NCBI RefSeq assembly: GCF_014204975.1
Contig: NZ_JACHMM010000001.1
Location: forward strand, 3,410,001-3,474,000
Origin: Jiangella mangrovi
GTDB lineage: Bacteria; Actinomycetota; Actinomycetes; Jiangellales; Jiangellaceae
Length of the DNA: 64,000 bases
Direction: 5' to 3'
Shown here: one piece after another, positions 27,124 to 36,430 of the stretch
Numbering within the stretch: the first letter of the stretch is position 1
How the letters are laid out: the number at the start of each line of letters is the position of its first letter
Notes under the pieces: generated by a model
Database searches by the model: none
Told to the model about the DNA's origin: nothing
What the model saw: only the letters and a program-made list of their open reading frames with translations
Made by a program: the position numbers and the translations under genes

Positions 27124-29232
27124 GTGTCTCCGTCGCGACGCAATCCCCGGGTGCGAGCGCAGCTGATCGCCGTGGCCGCGTCCGCGCTGCTCATTCCGGC
27201 ACTCTTTCCCCAGCTGGCCGGCGCCCAGGGGGACGGCCCCGCCGCCCCTTCCGCTGCCCCGCCGATCGTGCCGATCGACCCGCAGGACTGGGACAACCAG
27301 TACGACCTCACCTGGGACGACTTCGTCCCGGTGCCGGGCGTCGACTGGACCGACCCGGCCAACGTGCCCACCAAGGACACCTGGCGGGCCGCCTTGGTCA
27401 TGGTCGACTACCCGAACATGGACTTCCAGATCAGCCAGCCGGAGGGCTCGACCATCTTCGGCACGCCGATCGGGGTCGGCGACGTCCCCCGCGAGGATGT
27501 CCCGCAGTTCTACGCCGACCTGCTGAACACGCCGAGCGACCTCAACCACGGCCAGACGCTGAACTCGTACTGGATGGAGGACTCCTACGGCCAGTACGGC
27601 GTCGACGTCGACTCCTTCGGCCCGTTCCGGATGCCGCGCAACCACTTCGAGTACGGCAACTCGCCCTACGGCAACGCCGCGAGCTGCCCGCCGTCGTTCA
27701 CCTGCAACGGCAACTACACCCGCGACGCGCGCGCTCTCTACGAGGCGAACGTGCCGGCGGACATCCGCAGCCAGTACGACCTGATCTTCTACATGGGCGC
27801 CGGCCTCGACGAGTCGACCGCCTGGCAGGTGTTCGGCGAGATGATGTTCGACTCGCCCGAGGACGTGCCGGACGAGTTCGGCCCGCCGGCCGAGTTCGAC
27901 CCCGAGGGCGTCATGACGAACTGGATGCCCACCCGCTACATCCCGTGGACCTCGTGGGCGGCCGGCTCGTTCACCTGGGCCAGTGCCGGCGGCGGCAGCG
28001 GCAACATGTCGGAGTCGTCCGGCACCGCCGGCTTCGCGCACGAGTTCACCCACATCCTGGGTCTCGGCGACAACTACAACGGCGCGTTCGCGGTACCGGC
28101 GCAGCGCACGTTCACCGGCCAGTGGGACATGATGAGCCAGGGCTCGTGGAACGGGCCCACCGGCATGCATACCCGCTGGAAGGTCCCGGCCGACGGCGGC
28201 TCCACCGTCGGGCCGCACCACAGCATCCGCAACAAGCTCGAGCTCGATCTCATCGACACCGACGACATCGTGGACCTCAGCCGTACCGGGCTGGCGTCCT
28301 CCGGGCTCGTGGTGGCGAAGGTGCGGGCCCGGGCGGCCGGCGTGAACGGCGACGAGCTGCTGGGCGTGCGGGTCACCTTCGACGGCGCCACCCCGCTGGA
28401 CCGCACGCCGTCGTGCCACCCGTCGACGGGCGGGCCGGAGTGCATGGGCCAGGCGAACTACCGCAACTTCACCCTCGAGGTGGTCCAGCAGCTCGGCGTC
28501 GACTCCTACACCCCAGGCAACGGCGTGCTGATCTACAAGAACAAGACCACCGGCAGCACCTGCGGCACGGCGACCTGCTTCTCGTGGCTGATCGACTCCA
28601 ACCCCGAGGACATCGGGATGGTCGACTTCTACCAGCCCGACGGCACCCCGCGCATGGTCGTCACCGGTGACCCGCGCCAGGTCAACGACGCCACGTTCAA
28701 CGCCGGCACGCACTCGGGCACCGACTACGAGTGGGTCGACGAGGACAACCGGCTGCACTTCTACGTCATCGACGTCGAGTACGACGAGGACGGCGTGCGC
28801 ACGTACACCGTCGCCGTCCGCTCGCTCGACGGCGACGGCCCGCACCAGCGCGGCGTCGCCCTCGAGTCGGGGGAGCCGAGCCGGCACACCCCGGGCAAGG
28901 CGGCGACCTGCACGTTCCCGCTGGAGAACACCGGCGAGGCGGCGCCCGTCGACCCCGCCGCGCACCCGAGCGACGTCACCGACCGCGTGGCGGCCGACGT
29001 CTACCGGCTGTCGGTGAGCTCGGCGGGCACCGGCTGGAACGCCGAGCTGTACAACGAGCTCGCGACGAGCGGGTTCGGCGACACGGTCGAGGTGCCCGTC
29101 TACGTCACCCGCACTCCGGGCGCGGTGCGGGAGGCCACGGTCACCCTGACCGCCACCTCCGAGAGCGACCCGTCGAAGACGGCGACGGCGACCTGCGTGG
29201 TCGACGTCTCGTCGACGACGGTCCGCCGCTGA
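27124..29232 (+). CDS. Secreted M6-family (immune inhibitor A-like) metalloprotease 1
   Basis: 702 residues with a Sec signal peptide ending near LAGAQG. The zinc motif is HEFTHILGLGD (His306 first), the exact HExxHxxGxxD form of peptidase family M6. The N-terminal PIDPQDWDNQYDLTWDDF block is shared with the three paralogues in this window. The last ~130 residues form an Ig-like module (VEVPVYVTRTPGAV, TVTLTATSESDP). It would cut proteins outside the cell. GTG start with GAGGAGGA before it. The target is unknown; characterised InhA proteins cleave matrix and immune proteins. Confidence 0.88.
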   Translation: MSPSRRNPRVRAQLIAVAASALLIPALFPQLAGAQGDGPAAPSAAPPIVPIDPQDWDNQYDLTWDDFVPVPGVDWTDPANVPTKDTWRAALVMVDYPNMDFQISQPEGSTIFGTPIGVGDVPREDVPQFYADLLNTPSDLNHGQTLNSYWMEDSYGQYGVDVDSFGPFRMPRNHFEYGNSPYGNAASCPPSFTCNGNYTRDARALYEANVPADIRSQYDLIFYMGAGLDESTAWQVFGEMMFDSPEDVPDEFGPPAEFDPEGVMTNWMPTRYIPWTSWAAGSFTWASAGGGSGNMSESSGTAGFAHEFTHILGLGDNYNGAFAVPAQRTFTGQWDMMSQGSWNGPTGMHTRWKVPADGGSTVGPHHSIRNKLELDLIDTDDIVDLSRTGLASSGLVVAKVRARAAGVNGDELLGVRVTFDGATPLDRTPSCHPSTGGPECMGQANYRNFTLEVVQQLGVDSYTPGNGVLIYKNKTTGSTCGTATCFSWLIDSNPEDIGMVDFYQPDGTPRMVVTGDPRQVNDATFNAGTHSGTDYEWVDEDNRLHFYVIDVEYDEDGVRTYTVAVRSLDGDGPHQRGVALESGEPSRHTPGKAATCTFPLENTGEAAPVDPAAHPSDVTDRVAADVYRLSVSSAGTGWNAELYNELATSGFGDTVEVPVYVTRTPGAVREATVTLTATSESDPSKTATATCVVDVSSTTVRR

Positions 29233-29243
29233 TCGACGCCCCG

Positions 29244-29269
29244 GCCCCCTGAGCCGCAGCTGAGGGGGC
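29244..29269 (+). terminator. Terminator after M6 protease 1
   Basis: GCCCCCTGAGC and GCTGAGGGGGC pair (10 of 11) around CGCA, 12 bp after the stop codon. Confidence 0.7.
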
Positions 29270-29392
29270 ACGGGGTGCGGCCACGCACGGCCGGACGCAT
29301 CATCCGCAGCGCGCCCGGCCGCCGGGCGGGACGGCCCCGCCGCCCCGCCCGGTTCGCCGTGGCGTGCGGTCACTGTCCCGAAACGCCGGGGG

Positions 29393-29430
29393 AGTGACGA
29401 GTTATGTGCAATGTCGTATTTTATTCACCA
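29393..29430 (+). promoter_or_regulatory. AT-rich promoter region of M6 protease 2, degenerate operator
   Basis: An AT-rich patch in strongly GC-rich flanks, with AT-GTGCA-ATGTC at 29404-29415 matching the core of the 21-bp repeats while the outer arms do not pair. It lies 45-80 bp before the protease start and is the only promoter-like stretch in the 240-bp gap. Confidence 0.35.
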
Positions 29431-29472
29431 CCGAGCCGCAGCTCGGACCCGGGCGGTACGTGAGGAGAGCGC

Positions 29473-31596
29473 ATGCGTGTGAGTCTCAACTGGACGAGCG
29501 TCGCGAGGCGGTGGCGGCTGGGACTCGCCGCGGCCGCGGTCACGACGCTCGTCGTCGGCGTGGCGGGTGCCGGTCAGGCGGCGCCGCCGGACTTCGAGGT
29601 CCAGCCGATCGACCCGCAGAACTGGAAGAACCAGTACGACATGACCTGGGACGACTGGACCGACATCCCGGGCACCGAGTGGAACGACCCCGACGCCGTG
29701 CCGAGCGTGCGCGGCCTGCGCATCGCGCTGGTGGCGGTGGACTTCCCGGACCAGCCGTTCGTCATGACGCAGGAGAAGCAGACCGACCTGTTCGGCAACC
29801 CGCAGATCGACCCGATTTCGCGGGACGAGGTGCCGCAGTTCTACCACGACTTCTACATGGTCCCGAACGAGTACAACCACGGCCGCACCATCCAGGAGTA
29901 CTGGATGGAGCAGAGCCGCGGCCGCCTCGGCGTCAGTGAGATGGACGTCTTCGGCGCCTACCAGGTGCCGCGCAACCTGTTCGAGTACGGCCTGAACGAG
30001 TGGGGCCAGAACTCCGCCTGTCCCGAGGGCTTCACCTGCAACGGGAACCTCGACCGCGACGTCGACACCGTCTGGAAGGCCGACCTGGCCGCCAAGGGCA
30101 TCCCGTGCCCCGACAACCGGTGCGGCTACGACGTCATCCTGCGGGTCTACGCCGGCTACGACGAGACCAGCATCTGGCAGGAGTACGGCGAGATGATGTT
30201 CAACACCAAGGAGGACATCCCCGACGAGTGGGGCCCGCCCGCCTCGGTCGACCCGAACAACGAGATGCCGAACTGGGCGCCCACGCGCTACGTCGAGTGG
30301 ACCTCGTGGCGGGCCGCGGCCCAGCAGTGGGGCCTCTCATCGATCCGCCAGGCGGAGAGCTCGGGCACCATCACGCACGAGATGGGGCACTTCTTCTTCA
30401 GCATCGGCGACAACAACAACAACCCGTTCTCGAACCGGGCCAACCCGCCGTCGCCGTTCCACCGCGTCGGCTCGGCGCCGTGGGACATGATGGACCGCGG
30501 CTCGTTCAACGGCCCCGGCGGTCACCACATGCGCTGGGTCGTGCCGCCGAACATGGGCGGCTGGTCGCCGTCGGGCCTCATGGTCCGCAACAAGATGGTC
30601 GCCGGCATCGCCGACAACCTGGTCGAGATCAGCCGCGAGAACCTGGCCACCACGGGTGTCTTCGTCGACGAGGTGACGGCGCGCGCCGTCGACCCCGGCG
30701 ACGAGGGGACGTCGGGCGTCCGCGTGCGGCTGGACGGCGCGGGCATCCCGGACCGCACGCCCGACTGTGACGCAAACGCCGACCCGTTCTGCCACACCGA
30801 CCGGCTGGCCAACGGCACCACGGGCTGGGACGACTACACGCTCGAGGTCATCGACCGCATGGGCTTCGACTCGTTCAACCCCGACACCGGCGTCATCATC
30901 GCCAAGAACAAGCCCCGTGGCTCCAACACCTGTGGCTACAGTTGCTTCAACTGGGTCATCGACGCCAACCCGCAGGACATCGGGCTGGTCGACTTCTACA
31001 AGCCGGACGGCACCCCCGTCATGGCGAGCATCGCCGACCACCGGCAGCTCAACGACGCCGCGTTCAAGGCCGGGCTGAACTCCGGTTCCGAGTACGAGTA
31101 CGTCGACGAGTACAACCGCCTGCACTTCTACGTCATCGACCTCGACCGCGACGAGGACGGCGTGCTGACCTACACGCTGGCCGTGCGCTCGCTGGACGGC
31201 GACGGCGCACAGGACCGTGGGGTCGAGCTGGGCGAGGCCGACGTCACCGGCATCCGCACCAGCCAGGCCGCGCAGTGCACGTTCCCGCTGACCAACACCG
31301 GTGAGACGGCGGCGACCACCGCCGGGCACCCGACGGACGTCAGCGACAAGCTCGACAACGACGTCTACCGGCTCTCGGTCGACTCCAGCGCCAAGGGCTG
31401 GACCGCCGAGCTCGACAACGCGCTCACCACCGCTCGTGCCGGTGAGACCGTCGAGGTCCCGGTGTACGTCACGCGCGAGCCGGTTGCGGCTCGGAACACC
31501 ACGGTCACCCTCACCGCGACCTCTGAGAGTGACCCGGCGGCCACGCAGCAGATCACCTGCACCGTGGCCGTGAAGGACACCAACCCCCGGCGGTGA
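29473..31596 (+). CDS. Secreted M6-family metalloprotease 2
   Basis: 707 residues with a signal peptide (cut near AGAGQA). Zinc motif HEMGHFFFSIGDN, with the first His at residue 302. Compared with protease 1 there is one extra residue between the HExxH and the Asp, and the Gly of HExxHxxG is Phe, so this is a divergent M6 subtype. It has the shared PIDPQNWKNQYDMTWDDW block, Cys-rich inserts (CPEGFTCNG, DCNANADPFCHTD scale) and the C-terminal Ig-like module. GAGGAG site before the ATG. Protein and DNA are strikingly similar to protease 3, downstream, implying recent tandem duplication. Confidence 0.86.
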   Translation: MRVSLNWTSVARRWRLGLAAAAVTTLVVGVAGAGQAAPPDFEVQPIDPQNWKNQYDMTWDDWTDIPGTEWNDPDAVPSVRGLRIALVAVDFPDQPFVMTQEKQTDLFGNPQIDPISRDEVPQFYHDFYMVPNEYNHGRTIQEYWMEQSRGRLGVSEMDVFGAYQVPRNLFEYGLNEWGQNSACPEGFTCNGNLDRDVDTVWKADLAAKGIPCPDNRCGYDVILRVYAGYDETSIWQEYGEMMFNTKEDIPDEWGPPASVDPNNEMPNWAPTRYVEWTSWRAAAQQWGLSSIRQAESSGTITHEMGHFFFSIGDNNNNPFSNRANPPSPFHRVGSAPWDMMDRGSFNGPGGHHMRWVVPPNMGGWSPSGLMVRNKMVAGIADNLVEISRENLATTGVFVDEVTARAVDPGDEGTSGVRVRLDGAGIPDRTPDCDANADPFCHTDRLANGTTGWDDYTLEVIDRMGFDSFNPDTGVIIAKNKPRGSNTCGYSCFNWVIDANPQDIGLVDFYKPDGTPVMASIADHRQLNDAAFKAGLNSGSEYEYVDEYNRLHFYVIDLDRDEDGVLTYTLAVRSLDGDGAQDRGVELGEADVTGIRTSQAAQCTFPLTNTGETAATTAGHPTDVSDKLDNDVYRLSVDSSAKGWTAELDNALTTARAGETVEVPVYVTREPVAARNTTVTLTATSESDPAATQQITCTVAVKDTNPRR

Positions 31597-31624
31597 CCGC
31601 CGGTCAGTCCTGACCACGACGGCC

Positions 31625-31658
31625 GGCCCGGGCCCGTCCATTGTGACGGGCCCGGGCC
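31625..31658 (+). terminator. Terminator after M6 protease 2
   Basis: A 14-bp perfect stem: GGCCCGGGCCCGTC pairs with GACGGGCCCGGGCC around a six-nt loop, 29 bp after the stop. Confidence 0.8.
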
Positions 31659-31721
31659 GCCCGCAGGGGCCTGCAGCCGGCCGCATGGTCAGACGCCAGT
31701 CCCGAATGAAGGAGAGCGCCC

Positions 31722-33851
31722 ATGAGATTCATGAACGGACCTCGCCTCACACTTCGCGCCGCCGGCTTCGCGTTCGCCGCCTCAGCCCTGGTCCTCGGGC
31801 TGTCCGCGGGCGCGGTGCAGGCCGATCCGCCGGACTTCGTCGTCGAGCCGATCGACCCGCAGAACTGGAAGAACCAGTACGACATGACCTGGGACGACTG
31901 GACCGACATCCCGGGCACCGAGTGGAACGACCCCGACGTCAAGCCCAGCGAGCGCGGCCTGCGCATCGCGCTGGTGGCGGTCGACTTCAAGGACATCCCC
32001 TTCGTCATCACGCAGCCGAAGGGCTCCGACCCGTTCGGGAACCCGCAGATCGACCCGATCGCGCACGAGGACGTCCCGGAGTTCTACCGCGACTACTACA
32101 TGGAGCCGAACGAGTACAACCACGGCCGCACCATCCACGAGTACTGGATGGAGCAGAGCCGCGGCCGCCTCGGCGTCAACGAGATGGACACGTTCGGCCC
32201 GTACACGCTGCCGCGCAACCAGTTCGAGTACGGCCTCAACGAGAGCTGGATCCGCAACGCGCCGGGCGAGCACTGTCCCGAGGGCTACACCTGCAACGGC
32301 AATGTCGAGGGCGACGCCGACAACCTGTGGCGTGCCGACCTCGCCCAGCAGGGCACGCCCTGCGTGGGCAGCCGCTGTGGCTACGACGTCGTCCTTCGCG
32401 TCTACGCCGGCTACGACCAGACCTCGGTCTGGCAGGAGTTCGGCGAGATGATGTTCCAGACCAAGGAGGACGTGCCCGAGGAGTGGGGCCCGCCGGCCTG
32501 GCTCGACCCCGACAACTCGATGCCGAATTGGGCGCCCACACGCTACGTCGAGTGGACCTCGTGGCTCGCGTCCTCGCAGCGCTGGGGCAGCGCCTCCATC
32601 CGCCAGGCGGAGAGCTCGGGCACCATCACGCACGAGATGGGGCACTTCTTCTTCAGCATCGGCGACAACAACAACAACCCGTTCTCGGACCGGCAGAGCC
32701 CGCCGTCGCCGTTCCACCGGGTGGGTTCCGCGCCGTGGGACATGATGGACCGCGGGTCGTTCAACGGTCCCGGTGGTCACCACATGCGCTGGGTCGTGCC
32801 GCCGAACATGGGTGGCTGGTCGCCCGCCGGTCTGATGGTCCGCAACAAGATCCTGGCCGGCATCGCCGACAACCTGGTCGAGCTCAGCCGGGAGAACCTG
32901 GCGAACACCGGCGTCTACGTCGACCGGGTCACGGCGCGCGCCGTCGACGCGGGCGCGGACGGAACCTCGGGCGTCAGGATCCAGCTCGACGGAGCGGGCA
33001 TCCCGGACCGGACTCCGGACTGTGACGCCAACGCCGACCCGTTCTGCCACACCGACCGGCTGGCCAACGGCACCACGGGCTGGGACGACTACACCGTCGA
33101 GGTCATCGACCGCATGGGCTTCGACTCGTTCACGCCCGACAGCGGCGTGATGATCGCGAAGAACAAGCCGCGCGGCTCGAACACCTGTGGCTACAGCTGC
33201 TTCAACTGGACCATCGACGCCAACCCCGAGGACATCGGGCTGGTCGACTTCTACAAGCCGGACGGCACCCCCGTCATGGCGAGCATCGCCGACCACCGGC
33301 AGCTCAACGACGCCCTCTTCCACGCCGGCACCAACTCCGGCTCGGAGTACGAGTACGTCGACGAGGCGAACCGGCTGCACTTCTACGTCATCGACATGCA
33401 GCGCGACGACGAGGGCGTGCTGTCCTACGACCTCGCGGTGCGCTCGCTCGACGGTGACGGCGACCAGGAGCGCGGGGTCGAGCTGGGTGACGGCGACGTC
33501 TCCGGCATCCGGACCAGCCAGGCGGCCCAGTGCACCTTCCCGCTGACCAACACCGGCGAGGGTGCGGCGACGACGACCGGTCACCCGACCGACGTCGCCG
33601 GCAAGCTCGACAACGACGTGTACCGGTTGTCGGTAGAGTCCAGCGCCAAGGGCTGGACGGCGCAGCTGGACAACGCTCTCACCACGGCGCGGGCTGGCGA
33701 CACCGTCGAGGTTCCGGTCTACGTCACCCGCGAGACGCCGGCGGCGCGCGAGACCACGGTCACGCTCACCGCGACGTCCGAGAGTGACCCGACGGCCACC
33801 CAGTCCGTCACCTGCACGGTCGCGGTCAAGGACACCAACCCGCGCCGTTGA
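31722..33851 (+). CDS. Secreted M6-family metalloprotease 3
   Basis: 709 residues, signal peptide ending near AGAVQA. The zinc site HEMGHFFFSIGDN starts at His304 and has the same one-residue insertion as protease 2. Long stretches are identical to protease 2, including the N-terminal WDDWTDIPGTEWNDPD block and FHRVGSAPWDMMDRGSFNG. Differences are concentrated near the signal peptide and in one loop, NESWIRNAPGEH, which is four residues longer. Same C-terminal Ig-like module. Separate terminators on both sides suggest it is transcribed alone. Probably broad or complementary protein-degrading specificity. Confidence 0.86.
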   Translation: MRFMNGPRLTLRAAGFAFAASALVLGLSAGAVQADPPDFVVEPIDPQNWKNQYDMTWDDWTDIPGTEWNDPDVKPSERGLRIALVAVDFKDIPFVITQPKGSDPFGNPQIDPIAHEDVPEFYRDYYMEPNEYNHGRTIHEYWMEQSRGRLGVNEMDTFGPYTLPRNQFEYGLNESWIRNAPGEHCPEGYTCNGNVEGDADNLWRADLAQQGTPCVGSRCGYDVVLRVYAGYDQTSVWQEFGEMMFQTKEDVPEEWGPPAWLDPDNSMPNWAPTRYVEWTSWLASSQRWGSASIRQAESSGTITHEMGHFFFSIGDNNNNPFSDRQSPPSPFHRVGSAPWDMMDRGSFNGPGGHHMRWVVPPNMGGWSPAGLMVRNKILAGIADNLVELSRENLANTGVYVDRVTARAVDAGADGTSGVRIQLDGAGIPDRTPDCDANADPFCHTDRLANGTTGWDDYTVEVIDRMGFDSFTPDSGVMIAKNKPRGSNTCGYSCFNWTIDANPEDIGLVDFYKPDGTPVMASIADHRQLNDALFHAGTNSGSEYEYVDEANRLHFYVIDMQRDDEGVLSYDLAVRSLDGDGDQERGVELGDGDVSGIRTSQAAQCTFPLTNTGEGAATTTGHPTDVAGKLDNDVYRLSVESSAKGWTAQLDNALTTARAGDTVEVPVYVTRETPAARETTVTLTATSESDPTATQSVTCTVAVKDTNPRR

Positions 33852-33863
33852 TCACCAGTGGGT

Positions 33864-33902
33864 CCCGGACGCCGGCGCGAGTGACGCGCGCCGGTGTCCG
33901 GG
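33864..33902 (+). terminator. Terminator after M6 protease 3
   Basis: CCCGGACGCCGGCGCG pairs with CGCGCCGGTGTCCGGG at 15 of 16 positions, 12 bp beyond the stop. Confidence 0.7.
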
Positions 33903-33925
33903 CTCCCCGGGAAAGGACGTGTTCC

Positions 33926-34393
33926 GTGCGTAGAGTGCGTGGCCGGGCGGCGCTCGCCGTCGCCGTCGGCGTCATGGTGCCGGCGGTGCTGGCCGGCTGC
34001 TCCGGATCGGACTCTGGCGACGCCAGCACGTCCGGCTCGGAGGAGACCGGCGTCATCAGGGTGGAGATCCCGGACGGCAACCTGCGCCGGCTCGGCGAGC
34101 CGTGCAACGGGGCGGGTGCGTTCCGCTCCGTCCATGCCGAGGCGAGCTTCACCGTCCAGGACGGCGAGGGCGTCGAGGTGGCACGCGGCGAGCTGCCCAG
34201 TGGCGTCGCCGAGAAGATGATGGACGTCAGCTTCCGCGAGGGCATGCGGCAGCCGACGATGTGCGTCATGGACGTCGACGTCGAGGGCTTGTCCTCGGCC
34301 GACGGCCAGACGTTCGTGGTGGGCGACGGCTTCGAGGTGACCATCGAGCCGAGCGACGACGCAGGACTGATCGGAGAGGTGTTGATCTCGTGA
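33926..34393 (+). CDS. Hypothetical lipoprotein
   Basis: 155 residues. A basic start and hydrophobic helix end in the lipobox VLAGCSGS; a Ser/Asp linker follows. The remainder is a compact beta-rich domain with two Cys (EPCNGAG and TMCVMDVDVEG) that could form a disulfide. No family recognised. GTG start with GGAAAGGA eight nt before it. Its stop overlaps the GTG of the thioredoxin-like lipoprotein by four nt, so the two are co-translated, and the partner could oxidise or reduce its Cys pair. It follows the protease genes but is separated by a terminator. Confidence 0.7.
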   Translation: MRRVRGRAALAVAVGVMVPAVLAGCSGSDSGDASTSGSEETGVIRVEIPDGNLRRLGEPCNGAGAFRSVHAEASFTVQDGEGVEVARGELPSGVAEKMMDVSFREGMRQPTMCVMDVDVEGLSSADGQTFVVGDGFEVTIEPSDDAGLIGEVLIS

Positions 34394-34953
34394 GGCGTGT
34401 TGTGGGAGCGGTCGTGGCGCTCGTGATGGGCGCGGCGCTGGCCGGGTGCTCGGGTTCGGACGACCCCGCGTCGGTGTCGTTCGCCCTGCCCGGCGACGTG
34501 CCGAGCGACGTGACGTTCATCGACGCACCGTCCGACGCGCCGCCGGCGCCACCGTTCGAGCTCGAGCTGCTCGACGACTCCACGCTCGACCTCGCCGAGC
34601 AGTGGGCCGACCGGCCGGTCGTGCTCGTCTTCTTCGAGTCGTTCTGCGAGCTGTGCTCGCAGCAGCAGGCCGAGATCACCGAGCTGAGCAAGGAGTACCA
34701 GGACGCGATCCTGTTCGTCGGCGTCGGCAGCACCAGCAGCCCCGAGGACGCCGCCGAGTACATGCGCGAGCACGACATCACCTATCCGGTCGGGCTCGAC
34801 CCCGACGGCGAGATCTTCCGGCGCTACGGCGTCGACGAGCCACCCCTCGTGGCGCTGGTCGCCCGTGGCGGACAGCTGGTCCGCGGCTGGCCCGGCGGCG
34901 TCGAGGACCTCGGCACCCAGCTGACCGACTTCGTCGTCGAGGCCGCCGGCTGA
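34390..34953 (+). CDS. TlpA/thioredoxin-like lipoprotein
   Basis: 187 residues; lipobox ALAGCSGS near residue 20, then a thioredoxin fold. The redox motif is FCELCSQQ (CxxC) after VVLVFFESF, and the later cis-Pro region is VDEPPLVALVARGG. The fold, position of the motif and membrane anchoring match TlpA/ResA-type extracytoplasmic thiol-disulfide proteins. GTG start overlapping the upstream lipoprotein stop (GTGA). It may maintain disulfides of the Cys-containing secreted proteases or of its operon partner; that is inference. Confidence 0.8.
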   Translation: MRRVVGAVVALVMGAALAGCSGSDDPASVSFALPGDVPSDVTFIDAPSDAPPAPPFELELLDDSTLDLAEQWADRPVVLVFFESFCELCSQQQAEITELSKEYQDAILFVGVGSTSSPEDAAEYMREHDITYPVGLDPDGEIFRRYGVDEPPLVALVARGGQLVRGWPGGVEDLGTQLTDFVVEAAG

Positions 34954-35012
34954 GCCGGGAGCGCTGATCGTCCGAGTTCGCCGTCATCGTCATGATACGC
35001 CAGGTTTACGTA

Positions 35013-35033
35013 AGTAACATGTGATATGTTACT
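35013..35033. promoter_or_regulatory. 21-bp operator upstream of the PucR gene (perfect)
   Basis: AGTAACAT-GTGAT-ATGTTACT, arms pair perfectly. TATGTT within it (35025-35030) could be the -10 box of the PucR gene. Same architecture as 18085 and 26880, linking this regulator to the hydroxyproline cluster. Confidence 0.72.
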
Positions 35034-35084
35034 GTTTCTTCACCCGTGAGCCACTCTCCCCCCAGCACGGCAGCGGAGGCGACC

Positions 35085-36392
35085 ATGGAACTCTCGATGC
35101 AGCAGATCCTGGAGAGCCTGGCGCAGCGTGTCGGCCGTCCCGCCGTTCTCGAGGACCGCTTCATGCGGCTGCTCGCGTTCAGCTCGCACGACGGGCCCAT
35201 CGACGAGGTGCGCGAGGACTCGATCCTGCGCCGGCACGCGTCCGCCGAGGTGCGTGGCTGGCTGAAGAAGTTCGCTCTGCCGAACCTGCGCCGGCCGCTG
35301 CGGCTGCCGGCCAACCCGGACCTGCACATGCTGGCCCGAGTCTGCGTCCCCGTCCTGCACCGCGGCAAGCTGCTCGGCCACCTCTGGTTCGTCGACCCCG
35401 ACGGCAGCATGACCGACGCCGACCTCGACGCCTGCATGCAGGGGGCGGCCGAGCTGGGCGAGTGGCTGCACCGCGAGAGCGTGGCGAGCCTGTTCTCGTC
35501 GGCCCGTCTCGCCGACACCATGCACATGCTGCTGAGCAGCTCGCCCATGAGCAGCCAGGCGGCGCGCAGCCTCATCGAGGCCGGGTACATGCCCGCGCAC
35601 GACGGTGTCGTCGCCGTGGTGCTGCAGGGGGTGCCGCGGCGCTCCGGCGCCCTCGACATCGAGGACGCGCTCGCCCAGGGCGTCGCCGACTTCCGCCGCA
35701 CGGTCCGTCGTGGCCAGGCGCTCGACCTCATCAACCGCGACCACGCCGTGCTGCTGCTGTCCAGCGCGGGTGAGCACGACATGTACGTCGACGAGCGGAT
35801 CGAGGCGCTGGTCGACCTCACCCGCACGGCCATGCTGTCCACCGGCACCGACGCCGCCCTCGTCGTCGGCGTCGGCAGCCGCCGCGACGCACTCGAGGAC
35901 GGCTACGCCTCCTTCCGCGAGGCGCGCATGTCCGCCGACGCCGCCCGGCTGCTGCCCGGCCTCGGCGACCTCGTGCACTGGTCCCGGCTGGGCATCCACC
36001 AGATCGTGGTCAAGCTCGCGTCCCTGGGCGAGGAGGTGCCCACGGTCCACCCCGGCCTCGGCAACCTGCTCGACGACCCCGACGCGCTGCCGCTGCTCGA
36101 GACCCTCGAGACCTATCTGGATGTCGCGGGCAACGCGCAGCTCACCGCCGAGCGGCTCAACCTGCACCGGACCTCGCTCTACTACCGGCTGCAGCGGCTC
36201 GAGCAGCTCGCGCACACCAACCTCAAGAGCGGCGCCGAGCGGCTCGCCCTGCACCTGTCGCTCAAGGTGGCGCGCATGACCGGCCAGTACGCCCCGCGCC
36301 AGGGCGGTGTCGCCGACACCGGGGCCGCCGCTCCCGCGGATGCCACCGGCACCGACAACGTCACCCCCTTCCCGGCGGTCGCCTCGCGCTGA
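35085..36392 (+). CDS. PucR-family transcriptional regulator
   Basis: 435 residues. The C-terminal helix-turn-helix is diagnostic: LETLETYLDVAGNAQLTAER then LNLHRTSLYYRLQRLEQL. A GAF-like/GGDEF-like sensor region precedes it. ATG at 35085 is chosen because GGAGG stands five nt before it; an upstream GTG (35046) would place translation almost on the operator. PucR-family proteins regulate purine use and, in actinobacteria, proline catabolism (PutR/PruR), which fits the hydroxyproline setting. It may respond to proline-type ligands and act on the protease or transporter genes. Confidence 0.85.
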   Translation: MELSMQQILESLAQRVGRPAVLEDRFMRLLAFSSHDGPIDEVREDSILRRHASAEVRGWLKKFALPNLRRPLRLPANPDLHMLARVCVPVLHRGKLLGHLWFVDPDGSMTDADLDACMQGAAELGEWLHRESVASLFSSARLADTMHMLLSSSPMSSQAARSLIEAGYMPAHDGVVAVVLQGVPRRSGALDIEDALAQGVADFRRTVRRGQALDLINRDHAVLLLSSAGEHDMYVDERIEALVDLTRTAMLSTGTDAALVVGVGSRRDALEDGYASFREARMSADAARLLPGLGDLVHWSRLGIHQIVVKLASLGEEVPTVHPGLGNLLDDPDALPLLETLETYLDVAGNAQLTAERLNLHRTSLYYRLQRLEQLAHTNLKSGAERLALHLSLKVARMTGQYAPRQGGVADTGAAAPADATGTDNVTPFPAVASR

Positions 36393-36430
36393 CCCTCTGC
36401 GCCGCTGCGCATTCCTGGCAGAGTGTGCGC

